A stretch of 64,000 bases of DNA from Gracilibacter sp. BRH_c7a (GCA_001516055.1 LOEZ01000053.1:1-64000); one strand, 5' to 3'; positions 54,236 to 62,978 are shown, numbered from the stretch's first letter. A program made the numbers and translations. The notes: generated from the sequence alone by a model not told the origin.

Positions 54236-55495
54236 CTAGTTATTCTTCCCTTTCTTTTGCCAGAATCTTTTATTACTCATGCTTTTACCATAACCTAACA
54301 AATCATCTAACTTGATCCAGATTCGATTCAGGAAAGGGAGATTTAAGGCAGTCCAACGGGGGACTTCGTGAATGATTGAATTCACCTTATTAAAGGGGCA
54401 GTTAGAGATACAAAGTCCACAGTTTGTTCCTGTACTCGCCCAATATGCTCTGCATTTATCATGCTTCAAATTCCATTGGCATACACCAGCGTTGCTGTAA
54501 TCTCCTTGAGGCTCATAATTTGGCCCATTAGTGGGGATCGCTTTGGGAGGACAGGTATCTGCGCATTTTTTACAAACGAGACAAAATTCCTTAACCCCAA
54601 AGGTTATGGGCTGATCAGGAATAAGTGGCATATCTGTAATCACCTTAGAAATTCTGGCTCGGGGCCCGTACCAGGGGGTGATTAACTTTGCATTGCGGCC
54701 AAGTTCACCTAAGCCAGCATCAATCGCTAAAGGAATATTCGCTGCAGTATCATTGGAACTGGGGATAGCGTTATAACCTAAAGCACGGATACATTCAGCC
54801 AAACTAATAGCACTATAGGCAATACGAGAGTATGCCAATCTGGTTGCAGCCACTTCAGTCAAGGTTGGGCCGGTATTTATCCCATCATAATCCATCTCAT
54901 GAATCATTACGATTACATATTTCATTTCTTTAGGGATAACACGCGTGTTATCCGGCATCTTTGTCGGAATCTTAATATCTTCATAACCAGGTTCATCGGA
55001 GAATCTAATCGGGTAGGAAGTCTTGGTTTCAGAATCAAACCAACTGGAATATACCCACCTGCGATCCAAGTTTGCAACTCCGACTTTATCTGCTCCATAA
55101 TCAAGAGCAGCAGCTTTTGCAGTCAGGGTTATTTCTTCCGGACTGGCTTCCCATTTAGTTTCCAGCGTGAAAGGTCCATTGGTTAAGGGTGCCCAAGAAT
55201 TCCCTGATTGATCAGGATCATGCATAGGAAAATTAGTAACGTTTAAAATACTTGCCGCTCCAATGTTGTAGGCATAGTCACGAATGGAAAATCCTTCCTT
55301 GCCCTCGGTAATATATTTACGACGATTTGGAATGAATTTTTTCTCTAAGTGCTCATAATCAGGATTCCACTTAGGCTGGAGTGCCATATGCATCTGCTGT
55401 GGAAATCGGGTGTAATCTTCTTTTACATCATAGATTTCCGCTGCTGTTTTATTCATTTTTTTCACTGCATTCAGGAAACCGTATTTAGGGGCCAT
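54236..55495 (-). CDS. Reductive dehalogenase (RdhA)-like iron-sulfur protein, no Tat signal
   Basis: An RdhA-family protein of about 419 residues. The C-terminal half has the core pattern of the cobalamin-binding domain (LGYNAIPSSNDTAANIPLA near residue 220, DAGLGELGRNAKLITP near 240). Two [4Fe-4S] motifs follow: CLVCKKCADTCP near 298 and CGLCISNCPF near 358, the latter with an upstream Cys in CRAYWASTGT. The ATG at 55495 is set by GGGAGGT just upstream; an open frame to 55711 overlaps the hydrolase gene and is rejected. There is no twin-arginine leader and no RdhB anchor gene nearby, so the protein should be cytoplasmic. The substrate is unknown. Confidence 0.85.
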   Translation of the reverse strand: MAPKYGFLNAVKKMNKTAAEIYDVKEDYTRFPQQMHMALQPKWNPDYEHLEKKFIPNRRKYITEGKEGFSIRDYAYNIGAASILNVTNFPMHDPDQSGNSWAPLTNGPFTLETKWEASPEEITLTAKAAALDYGADKVGVANLDRRWVYSSWFDSETKTSYPIRFSDEPGYEDIKIPTKMPDNTRVIPKEMKYVIVMIHEMDYDGINTGPTLTEVAATRLAYSRIAYSAISLAECIRALGYNAIPSSNDTAANIPLAIDAGLGELGRNAKLITPWYGPRARISKVITDMPLIPDQPITFGVKEFCLVCKKCADTCPPKAIPTNGPNYEPQGDYSNAGVCQWNLKHDKCRAYWASTGTNCGLCISNCPFNKVNSIIHEVPRWTALNLPFLNRIWIKLDDLLGYGKSMSNKRFWQKKGKNN

Positions 55496-55574
55496 CTTCT
55501 TTACCTCCCATTCACTAAAAGACTTATTCCATAAAAAAAGTATGTATCTTGCCACTATCTCTTTTATTTTGAGA

Positions 55575-56630
55575 TTAAAGCTTGTTTGCAAGCCAATCAC
55601 TAGCATAGGGTCGGTACATATACGGTAAATTGTTACATACATGGTTGCCTTCATCGAGCAAGAGTAATTCCTTCGGCCCTGAAGCTTGTTCATAAATCTT
55701 ATACGCTTCATCTAAGGCAATGACACGATCCAATTTTCCGTGAACTACCAAAAGAGGACATTTAATGTTGGAAGCCATTCCTTCTAAAGTCAGCTTCTTG
55801 GCCAAAATTTCTGCCTCAGCATCGTCCTTAGCTCCCGAGCGTACTTGAAAAGCCTGCCTCGTTAACGGAGGTTCATCTTGCCAGTGAGCACCGAAACAGA
55901 ATGGACCTGCTAGTTCAACAACTGCTTTAATTCTTTTATCTGCAGCAGCCCCACGGCAGACATAGTACCCTCCAAGGCTGACACCCATTAGCCCTACGCG
56001 GGAAGCATTTACTTCTACCGTTGTTTCTAAAAAGTCAATTACTGCAGTAATCACTTTTTCATAGTCAGCTCGAATGTTTTGGGTAAATTCTGTTTCTCCT
56101 TGGCCAGGTCCATCAAATACCACCGTAGCTAAGCCCCGATCGAGGAGTACTTCCGCGATATTGTGCATTTCTTCCTTTGTGCTATCTAAACCACAGACGA
56201 TAATCACCACAGCAGGCTTCACAACTTCCTTTGGCAGACGTAAGTAGCCTGGAAGAAGTGATTTCTCAAAAGATATTTGAATCTCGGTTCCCAATGGAGA
56301 GAATAAGGGCATAGCCTGTCGATAACATGATGCAGCTTTTTCACTGCCAAGCACTAGTTTTTTGCGATCATGGACGAAGAGGTATTTGCCAAAATGAAAA
56401 TTCATAGAGGCCTGAAATAAATGCGTTGCAGCACTGCGATAGCGCTTCTGCTCTAAGGCTGACTTGGCTAACTCTTCATGCTTTATTCCCATCTCATAAA
56501 AGCCATCGAACCATTGATCCCACGTTTCTAATTTATCTGTGATCTTACGAAAATCATTTAAGTCAATTCCATTAGCGACGAAACGAGGAGCCCAGTTGTT
56601 AATGGCGGATTGAACACGTGCATCCTTCAA
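55575..56630 (-). CDS. Alpha/beta hydrolase, FrsA/2,6-dihydroxypseudooxynicotine hydrolase-like
   Basis: A 351-residue serine hydrolase. The nucleophile motif GVSLGG is near residue 214, an Asp near 300 (VVHGKLDRVI) and a His near 330 (EGNHVCNN) complete the triad. The first 130 residues form a helical cap (FDGFYEMGIKHEELAKSALE) as in FrsA and in dihydroxypseudooxynicotine hydrolase, which breaks a carbon-carbon bond in nicotine catabolism. In this operon, cleavage of an ester or of a ring-derived diketone is plausible. Confidence 0.85.
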   Translation of the reverse strand: MKDARVQSAINNWAPRFVANGIDLNDFRKITDKLETWDQWFDGFYEMGIKHEELAKSALEQKRYRSAATHLFQASMNFHFGKYLFVHDRKKLVLGSEKAASCYRQAMPLFSPLGTEIQISFEKSLLPGYLRLPKEVVKPAVVIIVCGLDSTKEEMHNIAEVLLDRGLATVVFDGPGQGETEFTQNIRADYEKVITAVIDFLETTVEVNASRVGLMGVSLGGYYVCRGAAADKRIKAVVELAGPFCFGAHWQDEPPLTRQAFQVRSGAKDDAEAEILAKKLTLEGMASNIKCPLLVVHGKLDRVIALDEAYKIYEQASGPKELLLLDEGNHVCNNLPYMYRPYASDWLANKL

Positions 56631-56713
56631 AATAAAACCTCCTTAATATACTCATGACCATCATTTGTTGCTTTGCAGATCTGTATTTAAAGCTAGATTA
56701 TTTCAGGATTTGG

Positions 56714-56992
56714 CTAACCACCATAGATTGGTGGTAATATCATGAGCTCAGTGTTTGTACGAAGTACATAGTCAAATTCCACTATTCTACCATTTACAAT
56801 GAAGCTGACATAAGGTGTCACTCCATCGTCTTGTAAAAGACGTTTTCTTGCTTTTTCGCCGTAGATCTCTACCATGAGATTAATTAGATCTGTAATTGTG
56901 GAATTGGCAGCCAAAATAAAGTCATCTGTTGGTTTTCCTTTTTCCAATCCCTCTGGTGCGATCCACTCTACTTTTACTGTAATTGTTTTCAA
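56714..56992 (-). CDS. MoaD/ThiS-family sulfur carrier protein
   Basis: A 92-residue ubiquitin-like protein ending in the required Gly-Gly (MILPPIYGG). Hydrophobic strands around VEWIAPEG, LINLMVEIYG and YVSFIVNGR fit the beta-grasp fold. After activation by an E1-like enzyme it would donate sulfur to the pterin of the tungsten cofactor. It is placed between the AOR-linked ferredoxin and the alpha/beta hydrolase; aldehyde oxidoreductase operons commonly carry such a carrier. Confidence 0.88.
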   Translation of the reverse strand: MKTITVKVEWIAPEGLEKGKPTDDFILAANSTITDLINLMVEIYGEKARKRLLQDDGVTPYVSFIVNGRIVEFDYVLRTNTELMILPPIYGG

Positions 56993-57013
56993 GCCACTTC
57001 ACCTGCCATATTG

Positions 57014-57421
57014 TTAAACGATAGAAATCAGCTGTAAGGGACAGACCTTTACACATTGAGGATCACCATTGCAAACATCACATTTTACCGGTGGCAAGCC
57101 ATCTCCAGGATTATTGATTCCGGAAAACTTACAAGCAGAAACGCACTTATATTCTCCTTGACAAGTGTCACAAAGCTCAGAATTAAGAATGACTCGGCCA
57201 TCTTCCACTCGATTCAAAGCCTTTACCGGACAAGCTTCAACACAATAAGCCTGAACACACTGGCTGCAATAGTTTATCTTGACTGTTAGGGAATCTGGCA
57301 TCTGGGGATTAATCTTTATGGCCGAATGCTTCAAATTTATTATTCCAGTATTCTTAAAGGAACAAGCGATGGTACAAAGGTTACAGATAGTACAGTCTCT
57401 GGCTTGAAACTTTAATCTCAT
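57014..57421 (-). CDS. Polyferredoxin partner of the second AOR (four [4Fe-4S] motifs)
   Basis: A 135-residue iron-sulfur protein with four clusters of cysteines: CTICNLCTIAC near residue 10, CSQCVQAYCVEACP near 52, CDTCQGEYKCVSAC near 83 and CDVCNGDPQCVKVCP near 115. The arrangement is like the HycB/DmsB electron-transfer subunits. It overlaps the AOR gene by four bases, so it is almost certainly its electron acceptor. Confidence 0.92.
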   Translation of the reverse strand: MRLKFQARDCTICNLCTIACSFKNTGIINLKHSAIKINPQMPDSLTVKINYCSQCVQAYCVEACPVKALNRVEDGRVILNSELCDTCQGEYKCVSACKFSGINNPGDGLPPVKCDVCNGDPQCVKVCPLQLISIV

Positions 57422-59244
57422 CTGAGTCCACCTCCTTGAATCCCTAGTTCATCTAGTTTGGACTCCGTAGGTAAACCATTATCGGTCCAACCTCTTACTT
57501 GATAATAATCTGAGAGCATCTCTTGGAACTTCTCAGGATCAAGCACTTGCCCTGCGGCCCGTCCTCGCTTTAATGGATCCTTAAAGAAACGACCGGGCAG
57601 AATATCATCCTTACGGCTAATACCACAGAGCGTATTAAATAACCGGCTCTGATTAATAGCACGTTCCCCAACACGCATTGATTCTGCTTCATCCATATCC
57701 CAGCCCGTGGCTAGATTTAGCATTTCTGTATATTCCTTTACCTTTAATGGATAAACCGCGGCCATGAAATCACATATGATTAAGGAGTGATAAAAACCAC
57801 GCGTATCTTCAAGCTCTTTCACTAAGCTTCCTTTGCCCTTATAGCTGAAACGAAACTCATCATCATCCTGTTCCTTATAAACTGGTCGGGCTCTGCGATG
57901 ACAACCACCCCGATCTGCAACCGCATAAGCAAGAGCGTAACCTGTTGTTCCTCTTGGGTCATAACCGGGAATCTCCATGTTCTTAACCTGAATAGCCCTA
58001 TCCAGATCAAGCCTCATCTCTTCACTGAACTTCTTTGAACCCTCAGCCAGAAGATCTCCAATGCCCTCTCGGTATGCAATAGACTTAAAGGCTTGTGCCA
58101 GTCCCTCGACATTGCCCCACCCAAGAGCAAATCCAAGGTCTCTTTCGCTGATATCTCCTCGAACAAAGGCTTCATTAGCGCAAGCAAGCGTTACTCCGCC
58201 ACTTACTGTATCGATGCCCAAATCATCACAAAGCCAGTTTAAATATAAGGTACCTTCGGCGTTTAGGTCGTTGTTCGTACCGACAAGTGACATTGTTTCG
58301 TATTCTGGCCCTCCAACCAAGTAAGTTAAACCCTTGTATGGGACACTTGAACCTTTGCCACAGGGAACAGGACAGCTAAAGCAGGCTAAATTGCGCTTAA
58401 CATAATTGCTTTTAATGTAGTTACGATTTAAATCCGCTTCGTATTGATCACTGATTCCATCTGTATGGTTTTTCACAGATACTATCCCGAGTTTTTGCGT
58501 TAAGTCTAGGGTGCTCAATGTTCCATACTGACCACGGAAAAGTGCTTTTTGGTCTGTGCGGCATTGGTTCACCATATCTAAGCTTTTACCAATTAACTCA
58601 GTAGGATTATAAAAAGGAACTACCCCTTCACCCGCTAAGATCATGGCCTTGAGATTTTTATCACCAAATAATGCTCCTACTCCGCCTCGACCGAACTGAT
58701 GATAAAAATCTGCATGTACATTCGCATACTTGACTTTGTTTTCACCTGCAGGTCCGATTACTGCAACAGAACACTGTGTGCCATATTCTTGACGCAACTC
58801 AGATTCTGCTTCAAAACAACCTTTCCCCCAAAGGTGTTCAGCACTTTTTATTTCAACTTTCTTTTCGCTAATCACAAGATAGACTGGCTTCGCACTTTTC
58901 CCCATGATAATAAGACCATCATAACCTGAGGCTTTCAATCTGAATGCTACCGAACCACCACAGGTAGAATCGAGGTACACCCCTGTTAAGGGGGATTTAC
59001 AATAGAAAGAAGCTTTTGCCGCACCTGGTACGTTAGAACCGGTTAGTGAACCTGTCAGAAGAATAATAGGATTGCTTGGGGAAAATGGATCTTCCTTATA
59101 GGTTTCATAATCTAACAATAGTCGGCTGCCTAAGCACTTACCACCGACGTGCTTTCGCCAGTAATCTTCTGGCAGACTAATAATCTCAGTAGTTTTTTGA
59201 GATAAGTCAATAACCAATATTTTATTAAAATAACCATAGCTCAT
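57418..59244 (-). CDS. aor: Aldehyde:ferredoxin oxidoreductase (tungsten), second copy
   Basis: A 608-residue AOR with the standard C-x2-C-x3-C cluster motif (CFSCPVPC near residue 286) and a fourth cysteine in LIICDF near 492. The pterin-binding regions GPAGENKVKYANVHADF near 165 and the GYDPRGTTGYAL run near 420 are conserved. It converts an aldehyde to the acid with ferredoxin as acceptor, or the reverse. The ferredoxin and the MoaD-like carrier are encoded directly downstream; the nitrilase and binding protein are upstream. Confidence 0.93.
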   Translation of the reverse strand: MSYGYFNKILVIDLSQKTTEIISLPEDYWRKHVGGKCLGSRLLLDYETYKEDPFSPSNPIILLTGSLTGSNVPGAAKASFYCKSPLTGVYLDSTCGGSVAFRLKASGYDGLIIMGKSAKPVYLVISEKKVEIKSAEHLWGKGCFEAESELRQEYGTQCSVAVIGPAGENKVKYANVHADFYHQFGRGGVGALFGDKNLKAMILAGEGVVPFYNPTELIGKSLDMVNQCRTDQKALFRGQYGTLSTLDLTQKLGIVSVKNHTDGISDQYEADLNRNYIKSNYVKRNLACFSCPVPCGKGSSVPYKGLTYLVGGPEYETMSLVGTNNDLNAEGTLYLNWLCDDLGIDTVSGGVTLACANEAFVRGDISERDLGFALGWGNVEGLAQAFKSIAYREGIGDLLAEGSKKFSEEMRLDLDRAIQVKNMEIPGYDPRGTTGYALAYAVADRGGCHRRARPVYKEQDDDEFRFSYKGKGSLVKELEDTRGFYHSLIICDFMAAVYPLKVKEYTEMLNLATGWDMDEAESMRVGERAINQSRLFNTLCGISRKDDILPGRFFKDPLKRGRAAGQVLDPEKFQEMLSDYYQVRGWTDNGLPTESKLDELGIQGGGLR

Positions 59245-59331
59245 AGTGTATGCCCTCCAATTATTCCACTCTTATGCTTAAAATCAAAATACGAGTAGAA
59301 TGAATAATTTTATTAGTTGAACCTCTGATAA

Positions 59332-60249
59332 TTAAAATTCTAAAGCATTTTTATAATACTTAAATTCACAATACTTAGATGGATCATTGAGAGATTGATC
59401 TATCTGTCCTGTACCAGCCATTACCTTCATCGCTTCTAGTACTCCTTTAAGGTTTATTTCACCACGAAGATTAAAGGTCTGGGATTGAAGATACCGATCA
59501 TAGGTCTTACCAGCAATCTCGGCATTGACTTTTAAATAATAGGTGAGTATTACCACTGCCTCATCCTTATTAGCAGGATCATGGAGCCAATCTGAAGCTC
59601 TTACGTAAGCTCGGATATAACGTTGTAACTTATCTGTATTCTGTTCTGCCCAACTTTTTTTGGCTGCTGCTACAGTCCCTTGATATTCTGGAACATAATC
59701 TAAATTACTACCTAACCGCCTCAACCCATTAGCCTCTGCGATTAAGTCTACTGGCCCGTCAAGCAAGGCCCCCGCAACAACTCCATCAAGAACTGCCTGA
59801 TATCGTTCTCCTGTTCCACCGATCTGGACTAATTCATAATCCCGTCCTTCAGTCAGACCATTTTCCTGCATCATACGTTTGAGCAAAAGAGCAAAACCGG
59901 TGGAAACACCATCCACACCAAGTTTCCTTCCCTGAAGATCAGCAAACTTCTGAATATCAGGACCTACAATCAGACTATAATTGGGCTTACTAATTCCTAA
60001 AAAAGCAAATAGATCAGATCCAGCTTCAACTGCACGGACAATATGATCAACAGCCTGATGGCCCACATCATAGATATCACCTGTCTTTAGGTCTTGCAGA
60101 TGTTTAACTGATGACCTAGTGAATACAACCTCTACATCCAGTTCTTCAGCCTCAAAATACTTTTTTTCTAATCCAATGTAAACTGGCCAATTACCGGCTG
60201 ATTCAGAAATAATTGCTACCTTAAACGCATCAAAAGTTTGAGCTTTCAC
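59332..60249 (-). CDS. NMT1/SsuA-like binding protein without signal peptide, copy 2
   Basis: A 305-residue protein highly similar along its whole length to the one at 15189-16124 (shared AIISESAGNWPVYIGL and GVSTGFALLLKRM). It has the type-II binding-protein fold, no signal peptide, no lipobox and no partner permease. The ATG at 60249 with AGGAGGTAG upstream is clear. It is in an operon with the nitrilase and the AOR. It may bind a pathway intermediate in the cytoplasm, or have become an enzyme, as THI5 did. Confidence 0.87.
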   Translation of the reverse strand: MKAQTFDAFKVAIISESAGNWPVYIGLEKKYFEAEELDVEVVFTRSSVKHLQDLKTGDIYDVGHQAVDHIVRAVEAGSDLFAFLGISKPNYSLIVGPDIQKFADLQGRKLGVDGVSTGFALLLKRMMQENGLTEGRDYELVQIGGTGERYQAVLDGVVAGALLDGPVDLIAEANGLRRLGSNLDYVPEYQGTVAAAKKSWAEQNTDKLQRYIRAYVRASDWLHDPANKDEAVVILTYYLKVNAEIAGKTYDRYLQSQTFNLRGEINLKGVLEAMKVMAGTGQIDQSLNDPSKYCEFKYYKNALEF

Positions 60250-60328
60250 TAAACTACCTCCTCATAAAATACTATTTATTTTCAGCTCCGCAAGCTCTAT
60301 GAATGTCTAATTAAACCAATACAACAAC

Positions 60329-61300
60329 CTAGAACTTAAATTTCTTAACTCGTTCATATTCTTGCTTGTAGCTTTCTAGATCTTTTTTATAATAGTCATA
60401 ATTAAAGGTTTGTTCGATTGGTTGTGCCAATAGTCCATATAGCTCAGGGCGCCTATCATAAACTTGCCCGGGCCGATTATAGAATAAGTCCTTTTCTGAA
60501 TTAGGTACACTATTAATCTCATCGTCAAAATATCGGTTACGTATTTCATCTATACGAGCCAGATCAAAATCAGCTACTAAAACCCCTGGAGAAGTTAAGG
60601 TCCCTAACTGGAATTCCGGACCGAACATTGCAGTACGTCCAAGACCGCCCATGCTCTCATGGTAAACCTGATTCATCACGACATATAGGGTGTTTTCGAT
60701 TGCCCTAGCCCTAGCTAGGCAATGCCAATTATCTCTTAGTCTTGTTCGAATTGGAGCGGGGGCTCCCCCACCTGGAGCAAGTATAATCTGTGCACCTTTT
60801 AACATGAGCATCCTAGGAACTTCGGGAGCCCAGATTTCCGAGCATATACAAAGGCCTAGTTTACCAATTTGAGTATCAATTACAAGCAGTTCATCCCCTG
60901 GCAAGATATGTTTTCTGCCACCCATAAACACTGCATTCAGAAGAGGATGTGTTGGATGTGTGCGTTTATAATTTGCTATAACCTTCCCTTCAGGTGAAAT
61001 CAATTTATGGCATAGATAAAAAGTATTGGGAATCTCCAGATTTTCTTCCAGACATCCCGCATACAAATAAACCTTTTTATCTTTCGCCTTTTCACATAAT
61101 ACTTGGAATGGATGCTCGCTCAACTTTCCTAAACTGTCCATTGGCCCACTATAAGGACCGGGATATCCCTCAGGAAAGCAAATCAATTGTGCTCCTTGTG
61201 CCGAAGCAACATCGATATATTTTAAAGCCAATTCGAGATTGCGGTATTCTTCGTCCCCATAAAATCCTAATGGTTGAACTGCGGCTATCCGTACCTTCAT
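60329..61300 (-). CDS. Nitrilase-superfamily carbon-nitrogen hydrolase
   Basis: A 323-residue nitrilase-fold enzyme. The catalytic Glu-Lys-Cys triad is in CFPEGYPG near residue 43, NYKRTHPTH near 124 and GLCICSEIW near 158. Conserved positions of the family are present, so it should cleave an amide, nitrile or carbamoyl group. It is the first gene of the AOR/RdhA-like operon and has a 29-bp palindrome 67-95 bases upstream. Confidence 0.88.
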   Translation of the reverse strand: MKVRIAAVQPLGFYGDEEYRNLELALKYIDVASAQGAQLICFPEGYPGPYSGPMDSLGKLSEHPFQVLCEKAKDKKVYLYAGCLEENLEIPNTFYLCHKLISPEGKVIANYKRTHPTHPLLNAVFMGGRKHILPGDELLVIDTQIGKLGLCICSEIWAPEVPRMLMLKGAQIILAPGGGAPAPIRTRLRDNWHCLARARAIENTLYVVMNQVYHESMGGLGRTAMFGPEFQLGTLTSPGVLVADFDLARIDEIRNRYFDDEINSVPNSEKDLFYNRPGQVYDRRPELYGLLAQPIEQTFNYDYYKKDLESYKQEYERVKKFKF

Positions 61301-61366
61301 TTCATCTCCTCCTAACTAATACCTATTCAGAATTTTCTAATTTTTTAAAAGCCACTACCCTCCTTC

Positions 61367-61395
61367 TCTCAATAAACGATAATCGTTTATTGAGA
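61367..61395. promoter_or_regulatory. 29-bp perfect palindrome upstream of the nitrilase operon
   Basis: Two 14-base arms (61367-61380 and 61382-61395) around a central A, containing AATAAACGAT (61371-61380) and its complement. This is the best-conserved operator candidate in the window, about 70 bases before the nitrilase start. Confidence 0.75.
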
Positions 61396-61474
61396 TTAAT
61401 ATTTATTTGCACTTTATTATTTGTAATCATAAAAATATTTATCGCAACTTATTTCCAATCATTCACATAAATGT

Positions 61475-61486
61475 ATAATCGATTAT
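61475..61486. promoter_or_regulatory. Second ATAATCGATTAT palindrome in the nitrilase/MarR spacer
   Basis: A perfect 12-bp copy of the motif found at 36977-36988 and 52786-52797. With the 29-bp palindrome it makes the 271-base spacer (61301-61571) a two-site regulatory region. Confidence 0.6.
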
Positions 61487-61571
61487 CTTGAATTATATTC
61501 GATAAACAATCCTTAAACAATAATCTTCATTGAAATATTTCTCCTAATTTTCGGCAAGGAGTTCCTCACGA

Positions 61572-62171
61572 TTAATCTTCCTTTTTTTGAGCATCTGCGT
61601 TAAAAATAGCTCCTTCGGGATTTATACTATGTGCTGCCTTTTCCAGTAATCGAAGTAACTCATCAACTTCTGAATCAGATAGACCATCTAATTTCTCCAA
61701 AATAAAAAATCTATGATATTTTGCTACCTTGTCATGTAATCTTTTGCCTTTAGGAGTTATAGCAATATTACTAACCCTTCTGTCTTCTTCTAGAGGAACA
61801 CGTTCTACCAAATCAGCACGTTCCATCCTGTCAATTAAGGTTGTCAAGTTACTTTTGCCTCTAAAAAGCAGTTTGCTTATTTTCGTCATACTTACAGAGT
61901 CCAAATCATCAAGTATTCTTAGTACTTGGTATTGAGCTTGGGTGGAGCCGAGACTTGCTAAGTTCTTATCTGTTTCTGTAGTAATGTAATCATGACAGCG
62001 CCTTATCAGTTGATAGAGTTGTAGTTTAGGATGATCAAACGAGATATCAGGTTCCAATTTATCTTCAACCTCTTTTATGCTATTGATCTCTTTTTGTGCC
62101 TTAATCTTTTCCTTGGCTATCTTTGTAGTGACCCAACGCAGTTTAATTCTACTTCTTGTTCCTTCATTCAT
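61572..62171 (-). CDS. MarR-family transcriptional regulator
   Basis: A 199-residue winged-helix regulator. The HTH (SVSMTKISKLLFRGKSNLTTL, near residues 100-120, then IDRMERADLVERVP) and the wing DRRVSNIAITPKG are clear. It has an unusually long, basic and helical N-terminal extension of about 45 residues. It may repress the MFS transporter or metallo-beta-lactamase-fold gene encoded upstream or the nitrilase operon downstream. Confidence 0.88.
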   Translation of the reverse strand: MNEGTRSRIKLRWVTTKIAKEKIKAQKEINSIKEVEDKLEPDISFDHPKLQLYQLIRRCHDYITTETDKNLASLGSTQAQYQVLRILDDLDSVSMTKISKLLFRGKSNLTTLIDRMERADLVERVPLEEDRRVSNIAITPKGKRLHDKVAKYHRFFILEKLDGLSDSEVDELLRLLEKAAHSINPEGAIFNADAQKKED

Positions 62172-62219
62172 TACTTAATCTCCAATTCATTCTTGGTTTA
62201 ACATCCATGGTGTTCAGTA

Positions 62220-62978
62220 TTAAATCCTCTCGTAACTGTCGGAAGATGATATTAATTCTGCAATCCTTCTATTCGGGTTATCTGAATATATACCACCATG
62301 ATAACAAATTACTTTTTTAATGTCATAATGAGTTAGCTTTTCTAGAGACTTAAGGGCTAAGCTCATATCTAACGTATGTACAGGATTTGGCCCAAACAAA
62401 CGGTCACCTTCCATAATCAACGCATCACCTGTAATCAGCGTCTTACTCTGTTTGTGGTAAAGGCAAATATGTCCTGGAGAATGACCTGGTGTATGGATAA
62501 CTTCAATTCCTTTACAATAGGGAAGTTCCTCTCTGTCATACAGGGTATTATCAACCCTTACTGCAAAATCTTTATAGAAATCTTTAAGAATATTATACCT
62601 TACCTTGTTTTCTTCTGACAATGTATACCTTTCAGATTCAAACAGAGTTAATTTTCTTGGGACCTTTTCCCCTTGCAAATAAGCCTTTTCTTCTTCATGA
62701 GCAAGAATCTCAAGATCTTCTGGCAACTCATTTATAAGGTTTATTAAACATCCAACATGGTCTATATCTTGATGAGTAATTATTATCTTGTTAATTTGAT
62801 TAAATAAAATGCCTGCTTTCTCTATTACTTGTCGAACCTGCATGAATTGACCCGGATATCCTGCATCTACCAGAATACAGGTGTTATTATCCCAAAGCAA
62901 GGTGGGACAAAAAACATTCACTTTTCCCATGCTAGTCACTGGTAATTCAAGCATTTCCACTCCGCAATCAATTTTCAT
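62220..62978 (-). CDS. Metallo-beta-lactamase-fold hydrolase
   Basis: A 252-residue protein of the metallo-beta-lactamase fold. The metal motif reads THQDIDHVG near residue 68 (H-x-D-x-D-H form), followed by HTPGHSPGH near 162, TGDAL near 182 and a final His in CYHGG near 232. Family members include lactonases, glyoxalase II and RNases; the substrate is not known. It precedes the MarR gene on the same strand. Confidence 0.88.
   Translation of the reverse strand: MKIDCGVEMLELPVTSMGKVNVFCPTLLWDNNTCILVDAGYPGQFMQVRQVIEKAGILFNQINKIIITHQDIDHVGCLINLINELPEDLEILAHEEEKAYLQGEKVPRKLTLFESERYTLSEENKVRYNILKDFYKDFAVRVDNTLYDREELPYCKGIEVIHTPGHSPGHICLYHKQSKTLITGDALIMEGDRLFGPNPVHTLDMSLALKSLEKLTHYDIKKVICYHGGIYSDNPNRRIAELISSSDSYERI

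Noticed and set aside
55496-55711. 72-residue N-terminal extension of the RdhA-like protein, possibly a leader
   Set aside because: It overlaps the hydrolase stop region, has no twin-arginine motif, and the ATG at 55495 has a strong ribosome site.
60994-61470. 158-residue plus-strand frame over the nitrilase start and its promoter
   Set aside because: It overlaps the start of a convincing gene on the other strand and the palindromic regulatory region, and shows no protein family features.
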